Assembly: GCF_009602435.1 (NCBI RefSeq)
Contig: NZ_VZDQ01000011.1
Location: forward strand, 310,001 to 374,000
From: Sediminibacillus terrae
GTDB lineage: Bacteria; Bacillota; Bacilli; Bacillales; Amphibacillaceae
Direction: 5' to 3'
Length of the DNA: 64,000 bases
Below the pieces are notes generated by a model. That model saw only the letters and a program-made list of their open reading frames with translations. It was not told the origin of the DNA and made no database searches. The translations under genes and the position numbers were made by a program. Shown piece after piece: positions 51,879 to 61,760 of the stretch. The first letter of the stretch is position 1. Every line of letters begins with the position of its first letter.

Positions 51879-52439
51879 TCAATTGTTTTGGTGTTTCTGT
51901 TTCTTCCAATCTTCCAAAAGCAATCCATAAACAATATGGTCGACGTATTCTCCCTGTAGTAATTCAGCTTGACGAATCTTCCCTTCCTGGGTGAAACCCA
52001 GTTTTTCCGGTAGAGCTCTGCTTTTTTTGTTTTCCTCTGCCGCTCTTATTTCCACCCGGTTCAACTGCCAAGTTTCAAAAGCGTGCTGGACCATTGCCCG
52101 ACAAGCTTTGGTCATCAATCCTTTTCCCTCGAATCCATCTCCAATCCAGTAGCCGATACTTGTTGTGCGGTTATGCCAATTAACGAAATGGAAACCGATT
52201 ACACCGCCGATCTTATCTTGATGCCAAATCCCTGCCTGAAAACCATTGTTCTCGCTCAATTGCAGGAGCGAAGATTTGATAAATGCCTCGGTGTCTTCTT
52301 GTCTCCTGTTATTTCCGATTAACGGAAGCCATTTTTTCAATCGTTCCATGGAATTCCAGGTCAGCAAGAACAATTCAGAAGCGTCTTCTGGCTCCAGCAT
52401 TTTTAAATATGATTGTTCGTCAAGAGAATATGTAAACAT
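51879..52439 (-). CDS. GNAT acetyltransferase, RimJ/RimL type
   Basis: A 186-residue N-acetyltransferase. IGGVIGFHFVNWHNRTTSIG, YWIGDGFEGKGLMTKACRAM (acetyl-CoA loop) and LNRVEIRAAEENKKSRALPE follow the ribosomal-protein Ser/Ala acetyltransferase pattern, close to B. subtilis YdaF. Targets unknown. Sixteen bases after the nucleotidyltransferase gene on the same strand, so likely co-transcribed. Confidence 0.88.
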   Translation of the reverse strand: MFTYSLDEQSYLKMLEPEDASELFLLTWNSMERLKKWLPLIGNNRRQEDTEAFIKSSLLQLSENNGFQAGIWHQDKIGGVIGFHFVNWHNRTTSIGYWIGDGFEGKGLMTKACRAMVQHAFETWQLNRVEIRAAEENKKSRALPEKLGFTQEGKIRQAELLQGEYVDHIVYGLLLEDWKKQKHQNN

Positions 52440-52454
52440 TTTTTCCGCTCTCCT

Positions 52455-53243
52455 TTACATCTTATTAGATTGGAAGTCCCACGTTTCTTCGGAAATCATT
52501 GTCACCAGTAGACGCTTCGCATGAGGAGCAGAACTCAATTGTTGCGTCAGCCATTGCTGGTGGTCCCGCAATAGCTGGACAACCTGCACCGCTGCCAGGG
52601 AATGCTTATCCGGGGTGATAGATTGAAAGAAGTTCCGCATTTCGGCTGTTATTTCAGCAGGAAGCGAGTTTTCGACAGCTTTCAATCCCAGCTGTGCCCG
52701 GTTCGGGGAATAGTGATGCAGCAAAACTCTGGCAAGATGGACAGCAACATGGCGTAACATTTCTACCGCCCATAAATCATTCTCCCGCAAAGCTGTTTTG
52801 CGGTATTGCAATAAAAACCAGGCAACATCGATCACCTCATCCAAAAACTCATCCTGCGACAAGGTCAAATGCTGTTTTGAAACATACTTTTCCATCCGTT
52901 GTTCTGGATCATACAATACCTGGAAATAATCTTTATCAATGTACGTCTCTTCCGTGACTGTGAACAAATCAACATGCAGTAAATCTTCATATACTGCAAT
53001 AATTTGTGGGGCGATGATAAATATATCATCATAAAACAGTAACGAACCATATGATTGCAAATAATCGAGACGACGTTCCAAGAAAGTTTGCTTGTCCGAT
53101 TCTTCCACAAGACAGTAAAGATCAATGTCCGAGTTTTCATCATGTTCTCCTCTACCGATCGAGCCCTTGACGAACACTGCCCGGACAAGCGGATCCGCTT
53201 GCAAGCTTGCAGCTATCTTCTCTAATGCCTGCTCTTGAATCAA
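52455..53243 (-). CDS. nucleotidyltransferase-domain protein, aminoglycoside adenylyltransferase-like
   Basis: A 262-residue protein with the minimal nucleotidyltransferase motif VKGSIGRGEHDENSDIDLYC (GS, DxD), then a helical C-terminal half of the kind that binds the acceptor in aminoglycoside or lincosamide adenylyltransferases. Resistance cannot be inferred. TTG start follows GGGAGGAAG. First gene of a two-gene unit with the acetyltransferase. Confidence 0.82.
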   Translation of the reverse strand: MIQEQALEKIAASLQADPLVRAVFVKGSIGRGEHDENSDIDLYCLVEESDKQTFLERRLDYLQSYGSLLFYDDIFIIAPQIIAVYEDLLHVDLFTVTEETYIDKDYFQVLYDPEQRMEKYVSKQHLTLSQDEFLDEVIDVAWFLLQYRKTALRENDLWAVEMLRHVAVHLARVLLHHYSPNRAQLGLKAVENSLPAEITAEMRNFFQSITPDKHSLAAVQVVQLLRDHQQWLTQQLSSAPHAKRLLVTMISEETWDFQSNKM

Positions 53244-53348
53244 GTTTTCTTCCTCCCTTTTAAAAGTAAATATTACGCCATTATATTACCTGGCAAAAGG
53301 GATGGCAAGTTTTTTTTAAGGCGGGGACCCGTTCAACTCCAATTACAG

Positions 53349-53882
53349 TTAAAATCTGGATAGCTGTTCATTGCCCATCAATGTCAATGAAGGAGCGGTT
53401 TCCATTGGACGAATTGCGGATTTGATCACTTCCCAGCCCCTTGATTCATACAGACTTTTGGCAGCATGATTATCGACCTGAGTTGTCAGGAGCGACACAG
53501 CATGACGTGACTCTTTAAGTAGAGCATCATGAAGCTTGCTGCCGATTTTCATTCTTTGAAATGCAGGATCGACAGCAAGTTCGACAAATTCAAAACAATC
53601 GTCCAGCCATTTTTTCTTTTCTCCCTCATCCAAAAAGCGCTCGATTTTGCTACGGTAGAATTGTCCAGGCATCGACGTATAGCCATAGGCCATCCCGACA
53701 ATCTTCCCACTCTCATCCAATGCTTTTATTGCCTTGAAGCCTGGATAACATGCATGCTTTCGAATCCTCTCTTTCATTATTTCCTGATGTTGTTCTGGGT
53801 TTTTGGGATGATGAACATTACAATAGACAGCTGTCACCTCCTCCAAGTCTTCCTCTATATTGGCTACCTTCAAGATTTTCAC
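53349..53882 (-). CDS. GNAT acetyltransferase
   Basis: A 177-residue acetyltransferase. FVELAVDPAFQRMKIGSKLH is the acetyl-CoA-binding strand and loop, with a slightly degraded Q/RxxGxG/A (RMKIGS). The C-terminal NHAAKSLYESRGWEV is the usual end of the fold. Target unknown. GTG start follows GGAGGGG. Confidence 0.82.
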   Translation of the reverse strand: MKILKVANIEEDLEEVTAVYCNVHHPKNPEQHQEIMKERIRKHACYPGFKAIKALDESGKIVGMAYGYTSMPGQFYRSKIERFLDEGEKKKWLDDCFEFVELAVDPAFQRMKIGSKLHDALLKESRHAVSLLTTQVDNHAAKSLYESRGWEVIKSAIRPMETAPSLTLMGNEQLSRF

Positions 53883-54032
53883 GCTTTCCCCTCCACTATT
53901 ATTCTATGAGTGATTGGTAATGATTTTTCTGATCTTGCTGATATTTCCCATGGTTTCTCTTTGTAGAGGACCTGAGTGCTGCGCTACTCTCCTTGCTTGC
54001 TACTGGTCCTAAAAAACTCAATGAACTGAACA

Positions 54033-54872
54033 TCAACTATAGTAAGGCAGGCTTATTCGAAAAATCGCATTCCTGATGTTTTCTTGTAACCTCGGATGTT
54101 TTTGTTTATAGATGAGGCGAAAATATAAACTTCTTAAAAATTGCTTTATATTTTCCCTCCGGATAAATTGCTGCTGACTCCCAACATGAAAGCTGGCCTC
54201 TAGCTCCTCTGTAACAAAGGAGATTTCCCGGAGTACAGCTTCTTCGCAAAATCCTCGATCAAGCATGGACGTGACTGGAATAGCCATCCGCTCGTCCTCT
54301 TCAAAACCATAACTTCCAATCGAAGTGCCCATCACCCGAATAACAGCTTCAAATATCTCTTGATAGCAGGACTCGAGGCCAGGCTGTTGGACCAGTTCAT
54401 CGATGGCGTCAGCCGCATGGGCAATACTATGAGCCCACCCTTTATCTTCCACCAGGCCTCTGATGTCCTTTTCTTCCTTCAAATACCTCAGCAAAGCTTC
54501 TTTTACTGTCAACAGTTGCTTTGCATCCAGAAAACCAGTGTGCAAGTTTTTATGTAATAGAGCCGCGATGATCAGGGAAGAAAACGATCTGGTAAACACC
54601 GAGTCGTCTTTTCTCCCGCCGATTTGATAAAACAGATGCTGCTCATCGATACATTTTGCTAAAATGACGGTCAGCTTCCCGTTAGAATAGTCACCGTTCA
54701 GAATCAGCCGACTGAAAACAGGATAAATAAGCTCATCACGTAGAACCGGATCGGTGACTCCGATGCGGGAAAGCATCTCATTTGTCAGCAGATCCAGTTC
54801 TTCTACTTCAAGTTGGTGTTCTTTGTTTTCTTTAATCTGCCTTAATCTATTAGTAAATCGTTCTGCATCCAT
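54033..54872 (-). CDS. DUF2785 protein
   Basis: A 279-residue, mostly helical soluble protein. LRDELIYPVFSRLILNGDYS and VEDKGWAHSIAHAADAIDEL (a histidine-containing helix) and YGFEEDERMA recall the DUF2785 family, whose role is unknown. It stands alone; 53943-54032 shows nothing further. The ATG lies 79 bases from the YfkAB stop. Confidence 0.75.
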   Translation of the reverse strand: MDAERFTNRLRQIKENKEHQLEVEELDLLTNEMLSRIGVTDPVLRDELIYPVFSRLILNGDYSNGKLTVILAKCIDEQHLFYQIGGRKDDSVFTRSFSSLIIAALLHKNLHTGFLDAKQLLTVKEALLRYLKEEKDIRGLVEDKGWAHSIAHAADAIDELVQQPGLESCYQEIFEAVIRVMGTSIGSYGFEEDERMAIPVTSMLDRGFCEEAVLREISFVTEELEASFHVGSQQQFIRRENIKQFLRSLYFRLIYKQKHPRLQENIRNAIFRISLPYYS

Positions 54873-54918
54873 GCCTCGGCCACCTTTTTTCCTCTGTTTT
54901 TTATAAATCGTTAAATCG

Positions 54919-54946
54919 AAGAGCAGGAACGTTTGCTCCTGCTCTT
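54919..54946. terminator. hairpin, likely terminator of yfkAB
   Basis: AAGAGCAGGA / TCCTGCTCTT ten-bp stem directly after the yfkAB stop codon; only a weak T-run. Confidence 0.65.
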
Positions 54947-54950
54947 TGAT

Positions 54951-56075
54951 TCACCTGCTAATGTTTGCTTGCTTTTGTTGAAAATCGGTTGTTGGATAGT
55001 ATGTATTTTTCACCAACACATTCGGACCTAGGCACTTCACTGCCGGACAATGACAATTCAGTGATTTAGCTGTTTTCGTCTCCATCCACCGCTGGTAAGA
55101 CTCTTGTAACGGTACCGTTTGAATATTTCCAAGGGGCGGTTCATCGCCAAAGTCCGTCACCGTCACTTCACCGGTGAAAATACTGACGTTGAGTCTTGAA
55201 CGCCCATCCGGATCGTTCCGCACTGAGACGTTCCTGGCTGCATATAGCTGCTGTTGCAATTCCAACTCTTCGGGTGAAGAACTGCATGGATAGAACGGAA
55301 GTGTTCCAAACAGCATCCAAATGTCTTCATTCCGGTGTGCAAGCAGTCGGCGAATAGCCGTTCTTATTTGTTCCAAACTCAATGTTTCCAGTTTTTCAGC
55401 AAAATCGACAGGATACATAGGATGTATCTCGTGCCGTGTGCAGCCCATTTCCTGTACATGATCATGGATTCTCTCCAGATAGGGAAAAGTCCTGCCGTTC
55501 AGCATGGTTTCGGCGGAAACCATGACGCCCTCTTTCGAAAGGCGCTGGGCATTTTCCACCATCCGCGCAAAGTACTTCTTACGATTTTCCATCGACGGCT
55601 TTCGTTCCATCCGAGCAAACCCGGTTTCCGCGAATTCTTCCTCCGTCCCCCAGTTATGGGAAATATGGAGAACATCCAAATAAGGGGTGATTTCCTCGTA
55701 GCGTCCGTAAGGTAAAGTCAAATTCGAATTAATTTGTGTTTTCACACCGCGGGCGTTGGCATATTGAAGCAAGGGCAGAACATAATTCCTTACCGACTTC
55801 TTGGACATCATCGGCTCTCCCCCGGTTATGCTGATCGCCCGTAAATGTGGAATTTCATCCAAACGCCGAAAAATCAAGTCCATCGGAAGTGCTTCCGGAT
55901 CGCGATCTCGCAAGGCATAACCCACGGCACAATGATTGCAGCGCATGTTGCATAATGTAGTGGTTGTAAATTCCACATTGGATAGCACCATTTCACCATG
56001 TTCCTCTACATCCAAGTACGCCTCCCACGGATCATTGGACGGTGTCATTTTATCAGCGATTAAATTAGCGTTCAT
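54951..56075 (-). CDS. yfkAB: radical SAM protein YfkAB
   Basis: A 374-residue radical S-adenosylmethionine enzyme. The cluster motif CNMRCNHC (CxxxCxxC) sits near residue 42, SAM-binding ITGGEPMMS follows, and the C-terminus carries NCHCPAVKC, the CxCxxxxC motif typical of YfkAB for a second cluster. Known in Bacillus as a fused single gene. Its substrate is unknown. ATG follows AAAGGAAG. The LysR gene is upstream on the same strand but 108 bases away. Confidence 0.9.
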   Translation of the reverse strand: MNANLIADKMTPSNDPWEAYLDVEEHGEMVLSNVEFTTTTLCNMRCNHCAVGYALRDRDPEALPMDLIFRRLDEIPHLRAISITGGEPMMSKKSVRNYVLPLLQYANARGVKTQINSNLTLPYGRYEEITPYLDVLHISHNWGTEEEFAETGFARMERKPSMENRKKYFARMVENAQRLSKEGVMVSAETMLNGRTFPYLERIHDHVQEMGCTRHEIHPMYPVDFAEKLETLSLEQIRTAIRRLLAHRNEDIWMLFGTLPFYPCSSSPEELELQQQLYAARNVSVRNDPDGRSRLNVSIFTGEVTVTDFGDEPPLGNIQTVPLQESYQRWMETKTAKSLNCHCPAVKCLGPNVLVKNTYYPTTDFQQKQANISR

Positions 56076-56183
56076 TTATGTAACTTCCTTTCGGTTGTTC
56101 AAATAATAATCTTTTCTATCGTAACATATGAAGCATTTTATGAAGAAAGAAGTTTACAAGAATCTTCTCCTTCTGTTGTCTAA

Positions 56184-57026
56184 TTAGTCTGACAGCAATG
56201 ACAGGAATGCCTGTAAATTGCGAGAACGCCACTTGTCTTTGTGAACAGCGGTATAAATCCCGATTTCATTTCCGGTGCTTATCGGGACTGTTGCCAGATC
56301 ACCGTTCGCCACTGCATCCTTCACTGTAAAAGAAGGCAACATGGCTTTTCCCAATCCACTCAACACACCTTGTTTGATTGCTTCGATACTCGGCAGTTCT
56401 ATTCTTGCATATCCCCCCTCATTTTTCAGATAGTCCTCGATCAATGGCCTCCAGCTGCATGTATACTCCGTCACCAGCATGGTTTCGGCTATACGCGGGG
56501 CAGACTGTTTTGCAGGTCCAACAAGGATAAGGCGATCCTCTTTGACTTTCTCAACCGTTAAATCCTTGGGCTGCCAATCAGGTGTATCGACCAGAATCGC
56601 CGCATCGATGTCCCCTTTTTTTAATTGGCCGGAAAGATTTTCGTAATCGATTGATTTGAGCGTCAACTCCACCAGGGGATACTGCTCCATGAATCGCCGG
56701 ATTTTACTTGGCAGCCAATAAATCATCAGTGATTCACTTGCTCCGATGGATAAGGGCCCTGCTGGTTGGTCGCCTTCCTGAATGATTCGTTTGGCTTTGG
56801 CGTACAACTTGATGATGTCAGCGGCATATGGCAAAAATCGCCTGCCGGTCTCGGTAAGGGTGATCGTCTTTCCCATCCGATCAAATAAAGGATACCCGAG
56901 TTCTTCTTCTAATGATTTGATATGGGCGGTGATCGAGGATTGAGCATACCCCAAATCATCCGCTGCTTTTTTGAATCCTCCTTTTTCCACGATGGTTTCA
57001 AAAGTCACGAGGTGACGCAATTCCAA
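56184..57026 (-). CDS. LysR family transcriptional regulator
   Basis: A 280-residue regulator. Residues 1-60 hold the winged helix (TIVEKGGFKKAADDLGYAQS and SSITAHIKSLEEELG); 90-280 form the effector-binding fold. It is divergent from the two flavoprotein genes across 121 bases, the standard layout for LysR control of a neighbour. The inducer may be a quinone or electrophile; unknown. ATG start follows GGGGAGGG. Confidence 0.93.
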   Translation of the reverse strand: MELRHLVTFETIVEKGGFKKAADDLGYAQSSITAHIKSLEEELGYPLFDRMGKTITLTETGRRFLPYAADIIKLYAKAKRIIQEGDQPAGPLSIGASESLMIYWLPSKIRRFMEQYPLVELTLKSIDYENLSGQLKKGDIDAAILVDTPDWQPKDLTVEKVKEDRLILVGPAKQSAPRIAETMLVTEYTCSWRPLIEDYLKNEGGYARIELPSIEAIKQGVLSGLGKAMLPSFTVKDAVANGDLATVPISTGNEIGIYTAVHKDKWRSRNLQAFLSLLSD

Positions 57027-57147
57027 TCCAATCCCTCCCCATTATCGTTTTTATTGATCAGAACAATCTAAAACTTCAATTTTACTGAACTTACACTCTA
57101 TTATAGACTGGTTCTGAGGAACATTTCAACGGAAGGAGTGATCATTC

Positions 57148-57741
57148 ATGAAGGTGTTGACATTTGTCACACATCCACGGACAAATTCTTTAACCTTTGC
57201 AACTGCAGAGAAATTCATGGAAGGCCTAAAAGACGCAGGACATGAGGCAGATATGCTCGATTTATACCGTAGCGGTTTCAAGCCATTAGTGGAAGAAAAA
57301 GATGAGCCTGACTGGAACAATTCCATCCAACACTTCTCCCATCAAACAGCAGCAGAAATGGAACGCCTGAAACAATATGATGGCTTGGCGTTTATTTTCC
57401 CTTTATGGTGGTGGAACATGCCGGCTTTGATGAAAGGGTATATCGACCGCGTTTGGAATTATGGTTTTGCGTACGGAGGGAATAAACTTCCGCACGATCG
57501 CGTTCTATGGCTCACTCTTGCTGGTGCTCCTCCTGAACGATTCAGTAAAAGGAAGTACGATTCCATGATGCGTCGTTATTTCAATATAGGACTTGCCGAT
57601 TACTGCGGCATCGAACATTCTCACTTCGTGTTGTTTTATCGAACCATCAACCCGTCGCAAATCCATGTGGATATGCTGCTTGGAAAAGCTTATCAGTTGG
57701 GAAAACAATACACATTACTTTCAGATGAAAAGGAGAGTTGA
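57148..57741 (+). CDS. NAD(P)H:quinone oxidoreductase-type flavoprotein
   Basis: A 197-residue flavodoxin-fold enzyme. VTHPRTNSLTFATAEKFMEG is the N-terminal FMN/FAD loop, and FPLWWWNMPALMKGYIDRVW is the conserved quinone reductase (Flavodoxin_2) motif. It likely reduces quinones or related electrophiles with NAD(P)H. ATG follows AAGGAG. The next gene begins two bases after its stop. Divergent LysR regulator. Confidence 0.9.
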   Translation: MKVLTFVTHPRTNSLTFATAEKFMEGLKDAGHEADMLDLYRSGFKPLVEEKDEPDWNNSIQHFSHQTAAEMERLKQYDGLAFIFPLWWWNMPALMKGYIDRVWNYGFAYGGNKLPHDRVLWLTLAGAPPERFSKRKYDSMMRRYFNIGLADYCGIEHSHFVLFYRTINPSQIHVDMLLGKAYQLGKQYTLLSDEKES

Positions 57742-57743
57742 TC

Positions 57744-58295
57744 ATGAGTATCTTGACTTTGCATGGCAGTTCACGAAAAGGTGGGAATAGTGATTTCCTG
57801 GTCGAAGAGGCGTTGGATGGTGTTGACCATACGTCCATGCATCTGCTTGATTATCAAATGGATCCTATTATTGACGAGCGTCATACGGAGGAAGGCTTTA
57901 CAGCTGTCGAGGACGACTATGAAAGGATCCTCAAGGAATTTCTGGAGCACGACATCATTGTCTTTGCCACGCCATTATACTGGTTTGGTATGTCCGGACA
58001 AATGAAAATCTTTTTTGACCGCTGGAGCCAGTACATGCGCGATCCCCGTTTCCGTTTTAAAGAATTGGTAAAACAGAAAAAAGCGTATGTCATCATAACA
58101 GGTAATTCACCTGATCCTAAAATTTCAGCGCTTCCCTTGATTCAACAATTCAAAGCGATTTTTGATTACGTCGGTATGGAGTTTTCCGATTATATCATCG
58201 GCCAGGCAAACAAGCCAGATGAAATAAAATTCGATTCCTACGCAATGGCCAAAGCCGATTTATGGAGTCAGCAGTTTAAACAATTAAGAAGTTAA
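57744..58295 (+). CDS. NAD(P)H-dependent FMN reductase/flavodoxin family
   Basis: A 183-residue protein: LTLHGSSRKGGNSDFLVEEA is the FMN phosphate loop (GSSRxxGNS) and TPLYWFGMSGQMKIFFDRW the next FMN contact. The family includes nitro/azo and quinone reductases. ATG at 57744 has AGGAGAG six bases upstream and follows the previous stop by two bases, so it is co-translated with the quinone-reductase-like gene. Confidence 0.9.
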   Translation: MSILTLHGSSRKGGNSDFLVEEALDGVDHTSMHLLDYQMDPIIDERHTEEGFTAVEDDYERILKEFLEHDIIVFATPLYWFGMSGQMKIFFDRWSQYMRDPRFRFKELVKQKKAYVIITGNSPDPKISALPLIQQFKAIFDYVGMEFSDYIIGQANKPDEIKFDSYAMAKADLWSQQFKQLRS

Positions 58296-58309
58296 AAGTC
58301 TAGACCGGT

Positions 58310-58600
58310 TTGATTAAAATAGTTGCAATCCCGTCGAGAAAGCTACCATCACAGGGAAATACTTTTCAATCACTTTACGTTACAGTGATGAAATTGCCTG
58401 TTGTTTGATGGGTGCTTCGTATCGAAACGGCAAGATACTACGAATTCCATGCGTACGGCTCCCACTTCCTCAGAAGGCAAAAGATGCTTTCCTGCGGGAT
58501 TTTCAGCTCGTGCCGGTACTTTTGGAACCTCTGTATCTTGCCTTCGCTACGTTTTCATCGTCTTTTTGTTATGGAAGGGTTGAACGGCTTCCTTTTTTAG
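58310..58600. repeat. dispersed repeat, copy D
   Basis: Bases 58399-58438 (TGTTTGATGGGTGCTTCGTATC then GGCAAGATAC) match copy C at 13971-14010. The block continues with GCTTTCCTGCGGGATTTTCAG near 58488 and a degenerate tail. No gene is credible here. Confidence 0.65.
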
Positions 58601-58610
58601 AGAACGTTAT

Positions 58611-59453
58611 TTAAAGTGGTAGATGTATTTCATGCGTCGGGTTATAAACGGCAAGCCATTTTTTCGTTTCCGCCTTTATCCAACTTCCAAAATGATGCAA
58701 GAATTTCAATACTTCTTCTGATTCTGATAAAGGGTTGATTGCATACCAAAGTGCTGTTCTCATCTCCGGTTCTTTTTCAGGATAATGCTTAGAGAACAGT
58801 TTATAGGCTGGGAACAGGTCCCTTGTGTAGGACTGTTCTTGAACAATGACAAGCGCAGCGCCAGCCCTCACAATAATTCTCATGATCCATGAACAACAAT
58901 CCTTAATGTCCTCAATGTCTTCATTTCCCATTAAATCATCCTTCGCTCTATCAATTAAAGTTGTTAAGTGAATAAGGTGTTCATTCGCCAAAGAACTATC
59001 GGGTTTATAATCAGGGAGCTTACTTATCAGATTTTCGCCATACACACAGATACTATAGGTTTTTAGAATAAACGGGATCATGGAGCAATATGTTGACTCC
59101 TCAACATCACTTAAAGGATAAAACCCTAATTCTACACCGTTTATAAAACGGAAGCTTTGATCGATGAATTGTTCGGTCTCCTCCACCCAATCAAGGTCAA
59201 TCTCTTCAGTATCAGAATAGGTGACGACTATTACGTCGACATCTGATATACCTTCAATCTCTAACCCTCTTGGCACAGATCCTCTTATATAAATACTGTG
59301 AATTTCCTTTGGTAAAACGGAAAGACAGCTTTCCTTTATTAGTCGGATTACTTCACGAAATTTATTGTTGATATTTCGGTGATCTGACTGGTTCATGATA
59401 TAGCCTTTGTCGTCTAAAGGGCATAATGATCCTATTTCTTTGATTTCTGTCAT
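58611..59453 (-). CDS. nucleotidyltransferase-domain protein
   Basis: A 280-residue protein. SIYIRGSVPRGLEIEGISDV then DVIVV forms the GS..RG and DxD nucleotidyltransferase core. The remainder is helical and has no named motif. Start is ATG nine bases after GGAGG; an internal ATG at residue 20 is possible. Substrate unknown. Confidence 0.75.
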   Translation of the reverse strand: MTEIKEIGSLCPLDDKGYIMNQSDHRNINNKFREVIRLIKESCLSVLPKEIHSIYIRGSVPRGLEIEGISDVDVIVVTYSDTEEIDLDWVEETEQFIDQSFRFINGVELGFYPLSDVEESTYCSMIPFILKTYSICVYGENLISKLPDYKPDSSLANEHLIHLTTLIDRAKDDLMGNEDIEDIKDCCSWIMRIIVRAGAALVIVQEQSYTRDLFPAYKLFSKHYPEKEPEMRTALWYAINPLSESEEVLKFLHHFGSWIKAETKKWLAVYNPTHEIHLPL

Positions 59454-59654
59454 ACTTACAAGCCTCCAGAAATTTTTATATCAATTCAATCTCTTTGATT
59501 ATTGCTTCCCTAAAGTTTAATTAAAGGGAAGCTTCGACCAGTAAGGTATTACTATATGTTAATGTTCGATAAATGAAAACTCTTCCATATTTCATGAGTC
59601 GACCAAAAGCACTATAGGTGTTAAGAAATAGGAATAAGTCAATAAATACTGTGA

Positions 59655-59912
59655 TTAAAAACACTCAACTTTCTTTAGCTTTAATTGTACAAAAATGGAG
59701 ATTATTACAAGGATATTAAAAATCGCAATAGCTGTGAACCAAACTTCAAAAGTTCTATTTGGGTCTGGCGAAGCGATATTATATACTGCTCCCAACCCAA
59801 TTACTGTTGCCGCTAATAATAGTAAAAAATATGTATCAAAATGACCGCAAATGTAAAGAACAATTTCCCCCACTTCATATAAGGGAAACTGACCTGCAAT
59901 GTTTAAGAACAA
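59655..59912 (-). CDS. small membrane protein, 85 aa, unknown
   Basis: Two or three hydrophobic helices, for example TYFLLLLAATVIGLGAVYNI and FNILVIISIFVQLK. TTG start with GGAGAG eleven bases upstream. No family recognised. Stands alone next to AT-rich sequence, so it is only moderately supported. Confidence 0.5.
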   Translation of the reverse strand: MFLNIAGQFPLYEVGEIVLYICGHFDTYFLLLLAATVIGLGAVYNIASPDPNRTFEVWFTAIAIFNILVIISIFVQLKLKKVECF

Positions 59913-60106
59913 TCTTTAATAAACTCTCCATTTATTTTAACATAACATTGCAAAAGCATTGACCTGCATTGTTGTATGAAAATCAACATAGCAAATAGCA
60001 TAAATAAATCGTGGACAACTGCCACTGTCAGTATGTTAATAAAGTTCTTGCGATTTTGTAAAGCCTGATTCAGTGGTATATCCAATAATCGTTTATTTAT
60101 GGGGAG

Positions 60107-60144
60107 AATCAGCGACCTAATCATATCCGATTTGGTCGCTGATT
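60107..60144. terminator. inverted repeat, possible terminator
   Basis: AATCAGCGACC / GGTCGCTGATT, 11-bp stem with a 16-base loop, in the 59913-60248 gap, which otherwise shows only AT-rich sequence. It is upstream of the small membrane gene and downstream of the ABC permease gene on the minus strand; no strong T-run. Confidence 0.5.
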
Positions 60145-60248
60145 AATATACTATTTTGTATTTTTCTCCGTCGGAAAGAGAACTACTTAATCGTTGATCC
60201 GTACTATTTATATCAATCTTTTTTGTTTTGAACTTTTTTCTAATACGC

Positions 60249-60998
60249 TTACCCTAACTGGCGCTGAAATACTTTACTGGCTATCAAATAAGCGAGGACC
60301 ATGATTCCAACGCACCAGGCAAGCGCAGTCCAGATACCATTTCCGACAGTGCCTTCATACATGAGGGCACGAATGGAATTCACAATGGAAGTGACGGGCT
60401 GGTTTTCAGCGAACACACGAACTGCCTTGGGCATGGTATCGGTGGGAACGAAAGCCGAACTGATGAACGGCAGGAAAATCAGCGGGTAGGAATATGCTGT
60501 CGCGCCTTCCATAGATTGTGCAGTCAATCCGGGAATGATTGCAAGCCAAGTCAGTGCCAATGTAAACAGTCCGAGTATACCAACTATCGCTATCCAATCC
60601 ACCATATCAGCATTTGAACGGAACCCCATTATGAGCGCGACCAGGAAAACCATTACTAACGTAAGTGCATTGGAAACAAGCGAAGTCAAAACGTGAGCCC
60701 ACAGTACCGACGAACGCTTGATAGGCATAGTGATGAAACGTGCCATCAGTCCGCTTTTCACATCCGTAAATAGCCGTAAGGAAGTGTACGCAACCCCGGA
60801 TGCGATAGTGATCAGCAAGATTCCCGGCAATAAATAATTGACATAGTTATCCGTTCCTGTCTCAATAGCTCCACCAAATACATAGACAAAAAGAAGCAGC
60901 AGCATAATCGGTGTAATGGCAACCGTAATGATGGTATCCGGGCTGCGCATGATATTTCGCATTAATCGTCCCATTAAGACCCCTGTTTTCCTTTTCAT
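60249..60998 (-). CDS. ABC-2 permease, DrrB-like
   Basis: A 249-residue membrane protein with six helices. The basic start (RKTGVLMGRLMRNIMRSPDT) and the ABC-2 motif (PLIFLPFISSAFVPTDTMPK, VTSIVNSIRAL) match the daunorubicin-exporter DrrB group. The ATPase gene ends at 60999, adjacent to this start, so they are coupled. Substrate unknown. Confidence 0.9.
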   Translation of the reverse strand: MKRKTGVLMGRLMRNIMRSPDTIITVAITPIMLLLLFVYVFGGAIETGTDNYVNYLLPGILLITIASGVAYTSLRLFTDVKSGLMARFITMPIKRSSVLWAHVLTSLVSNALTLVMVFLVALIMGFRSNADMVDWIAIVGILGLFTLALTWLAIIPGLTAQSMEGATAYSYPLIFLPFISSAFVPTDTMPKAVRVFAENQPVTSIVNSIRALMYEGTVGNGIWTALAWCVGIMVLAYLIASKVFQRQLG

Positions 60999-61760
60999 TT
61001 ACTTCTCCTCCTTTTTGCCAATGATCGTAAGGAAAATTTCCTCTAATGTCGGCTGCTTCTCGATGTATTCCACTTTCACTGGCGGGAACATCTCTTTTAG
61101 TTCGTTAAGGGTTCCGGTTGTGATGATTTTACCGCCATGAAGGATGGCGAGACGGTCTGCCAGTTGTTCGGCTTCCTCCAGATACTGGGTTGTCAGCAAT
61201 ATGGTCGTGCCATTGTCGGCAAGCTCTTTGACTTTATCCCAGACTTCCATCCGTGCTTCGGGGTCGAGCCCCGTGGTCGGTTCGTCGAGAAAAATGACTG
61301 CCGGAGTTCCGATCAAACTCATGGCGATGTCAAGCCTGCGCTTCATTCCACCAGAATATTTGTCTGCGCGTTGGTTGGCAGCCTCGGTCAGGTTGAATTT
61401 CGCAAGCAGATTGTCGGTGACTTGAGCGGGATTAGATACTCCCCGCAATCTGGCAATCATTATCATATTTTCCCGTCCTGTTTGCATGCCATCTAAAGCA
61501 GCAAATTGTCCTGTCAGGCTGATGGCTTGGCGAACATTGTCCGGTTCCCGCTGAACATCAAAACCGCAAATGCTTACTTTGCCTCCATCTGGCTTCATCA
61601 GTGTCGAGAGAATGTTGATCGCCGTCGTCTTGCCGGCTCCGTTTGAACCTAGCAGAGCGAAAATTTCACCACGTTTCACCTCAAATTCGACTCCCTTTAA
61701 TACTTGCTTGTCTTTAAAGGATTTTTTTAATCCTTTTACCGTAATGGCTGTATTGTTCAT
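60999..61760 (-). CDS. ABC exporter ATP-binding protein, DrrA-like
   Basis: A 253-residue ATPase. Walker A GSNGAGKTT, signature YSGGMKRRLDIAMSL, Walker B VIFLDEPTTGLD and the H-loop TQYLEEAEQ. ATG follows AGGAGG. It is adjacent to its permease. A motif shared with the padR promoter region lies upstream at 61931-61944. The function is probably export of a drug or lipid. Confidence 0.92.
   Translation of the reverse strand: MNNTAITVKGLKKSFKDKQVLKGVEFEVKRGEIFALLGSNGAGKTTAINILSTLMKPDGGKVSICGFDVQREPDNVRQAISLTGQFAALDGMQTGRENMIMIARLRGVSNPAQVTDNLLAKFNLTEAANQRADKYSGGMKRRLDIAMSLIGTPAVIFLDEPTTGLDPEARMEVWDKVKELADNGTTILLTTQYLEEAEQLADRLAILHGGKIITTGTLNELKEMFPPVKVEYIEKQPTLEEIFLTIIGKKEEK

Noticed and set aside
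59903-60124. 73-codon minus-strand frame
   Set aside because: No ribosome site, overlaps the start of the 85-residue gene; could be a decayed fragment but nothing supports it.
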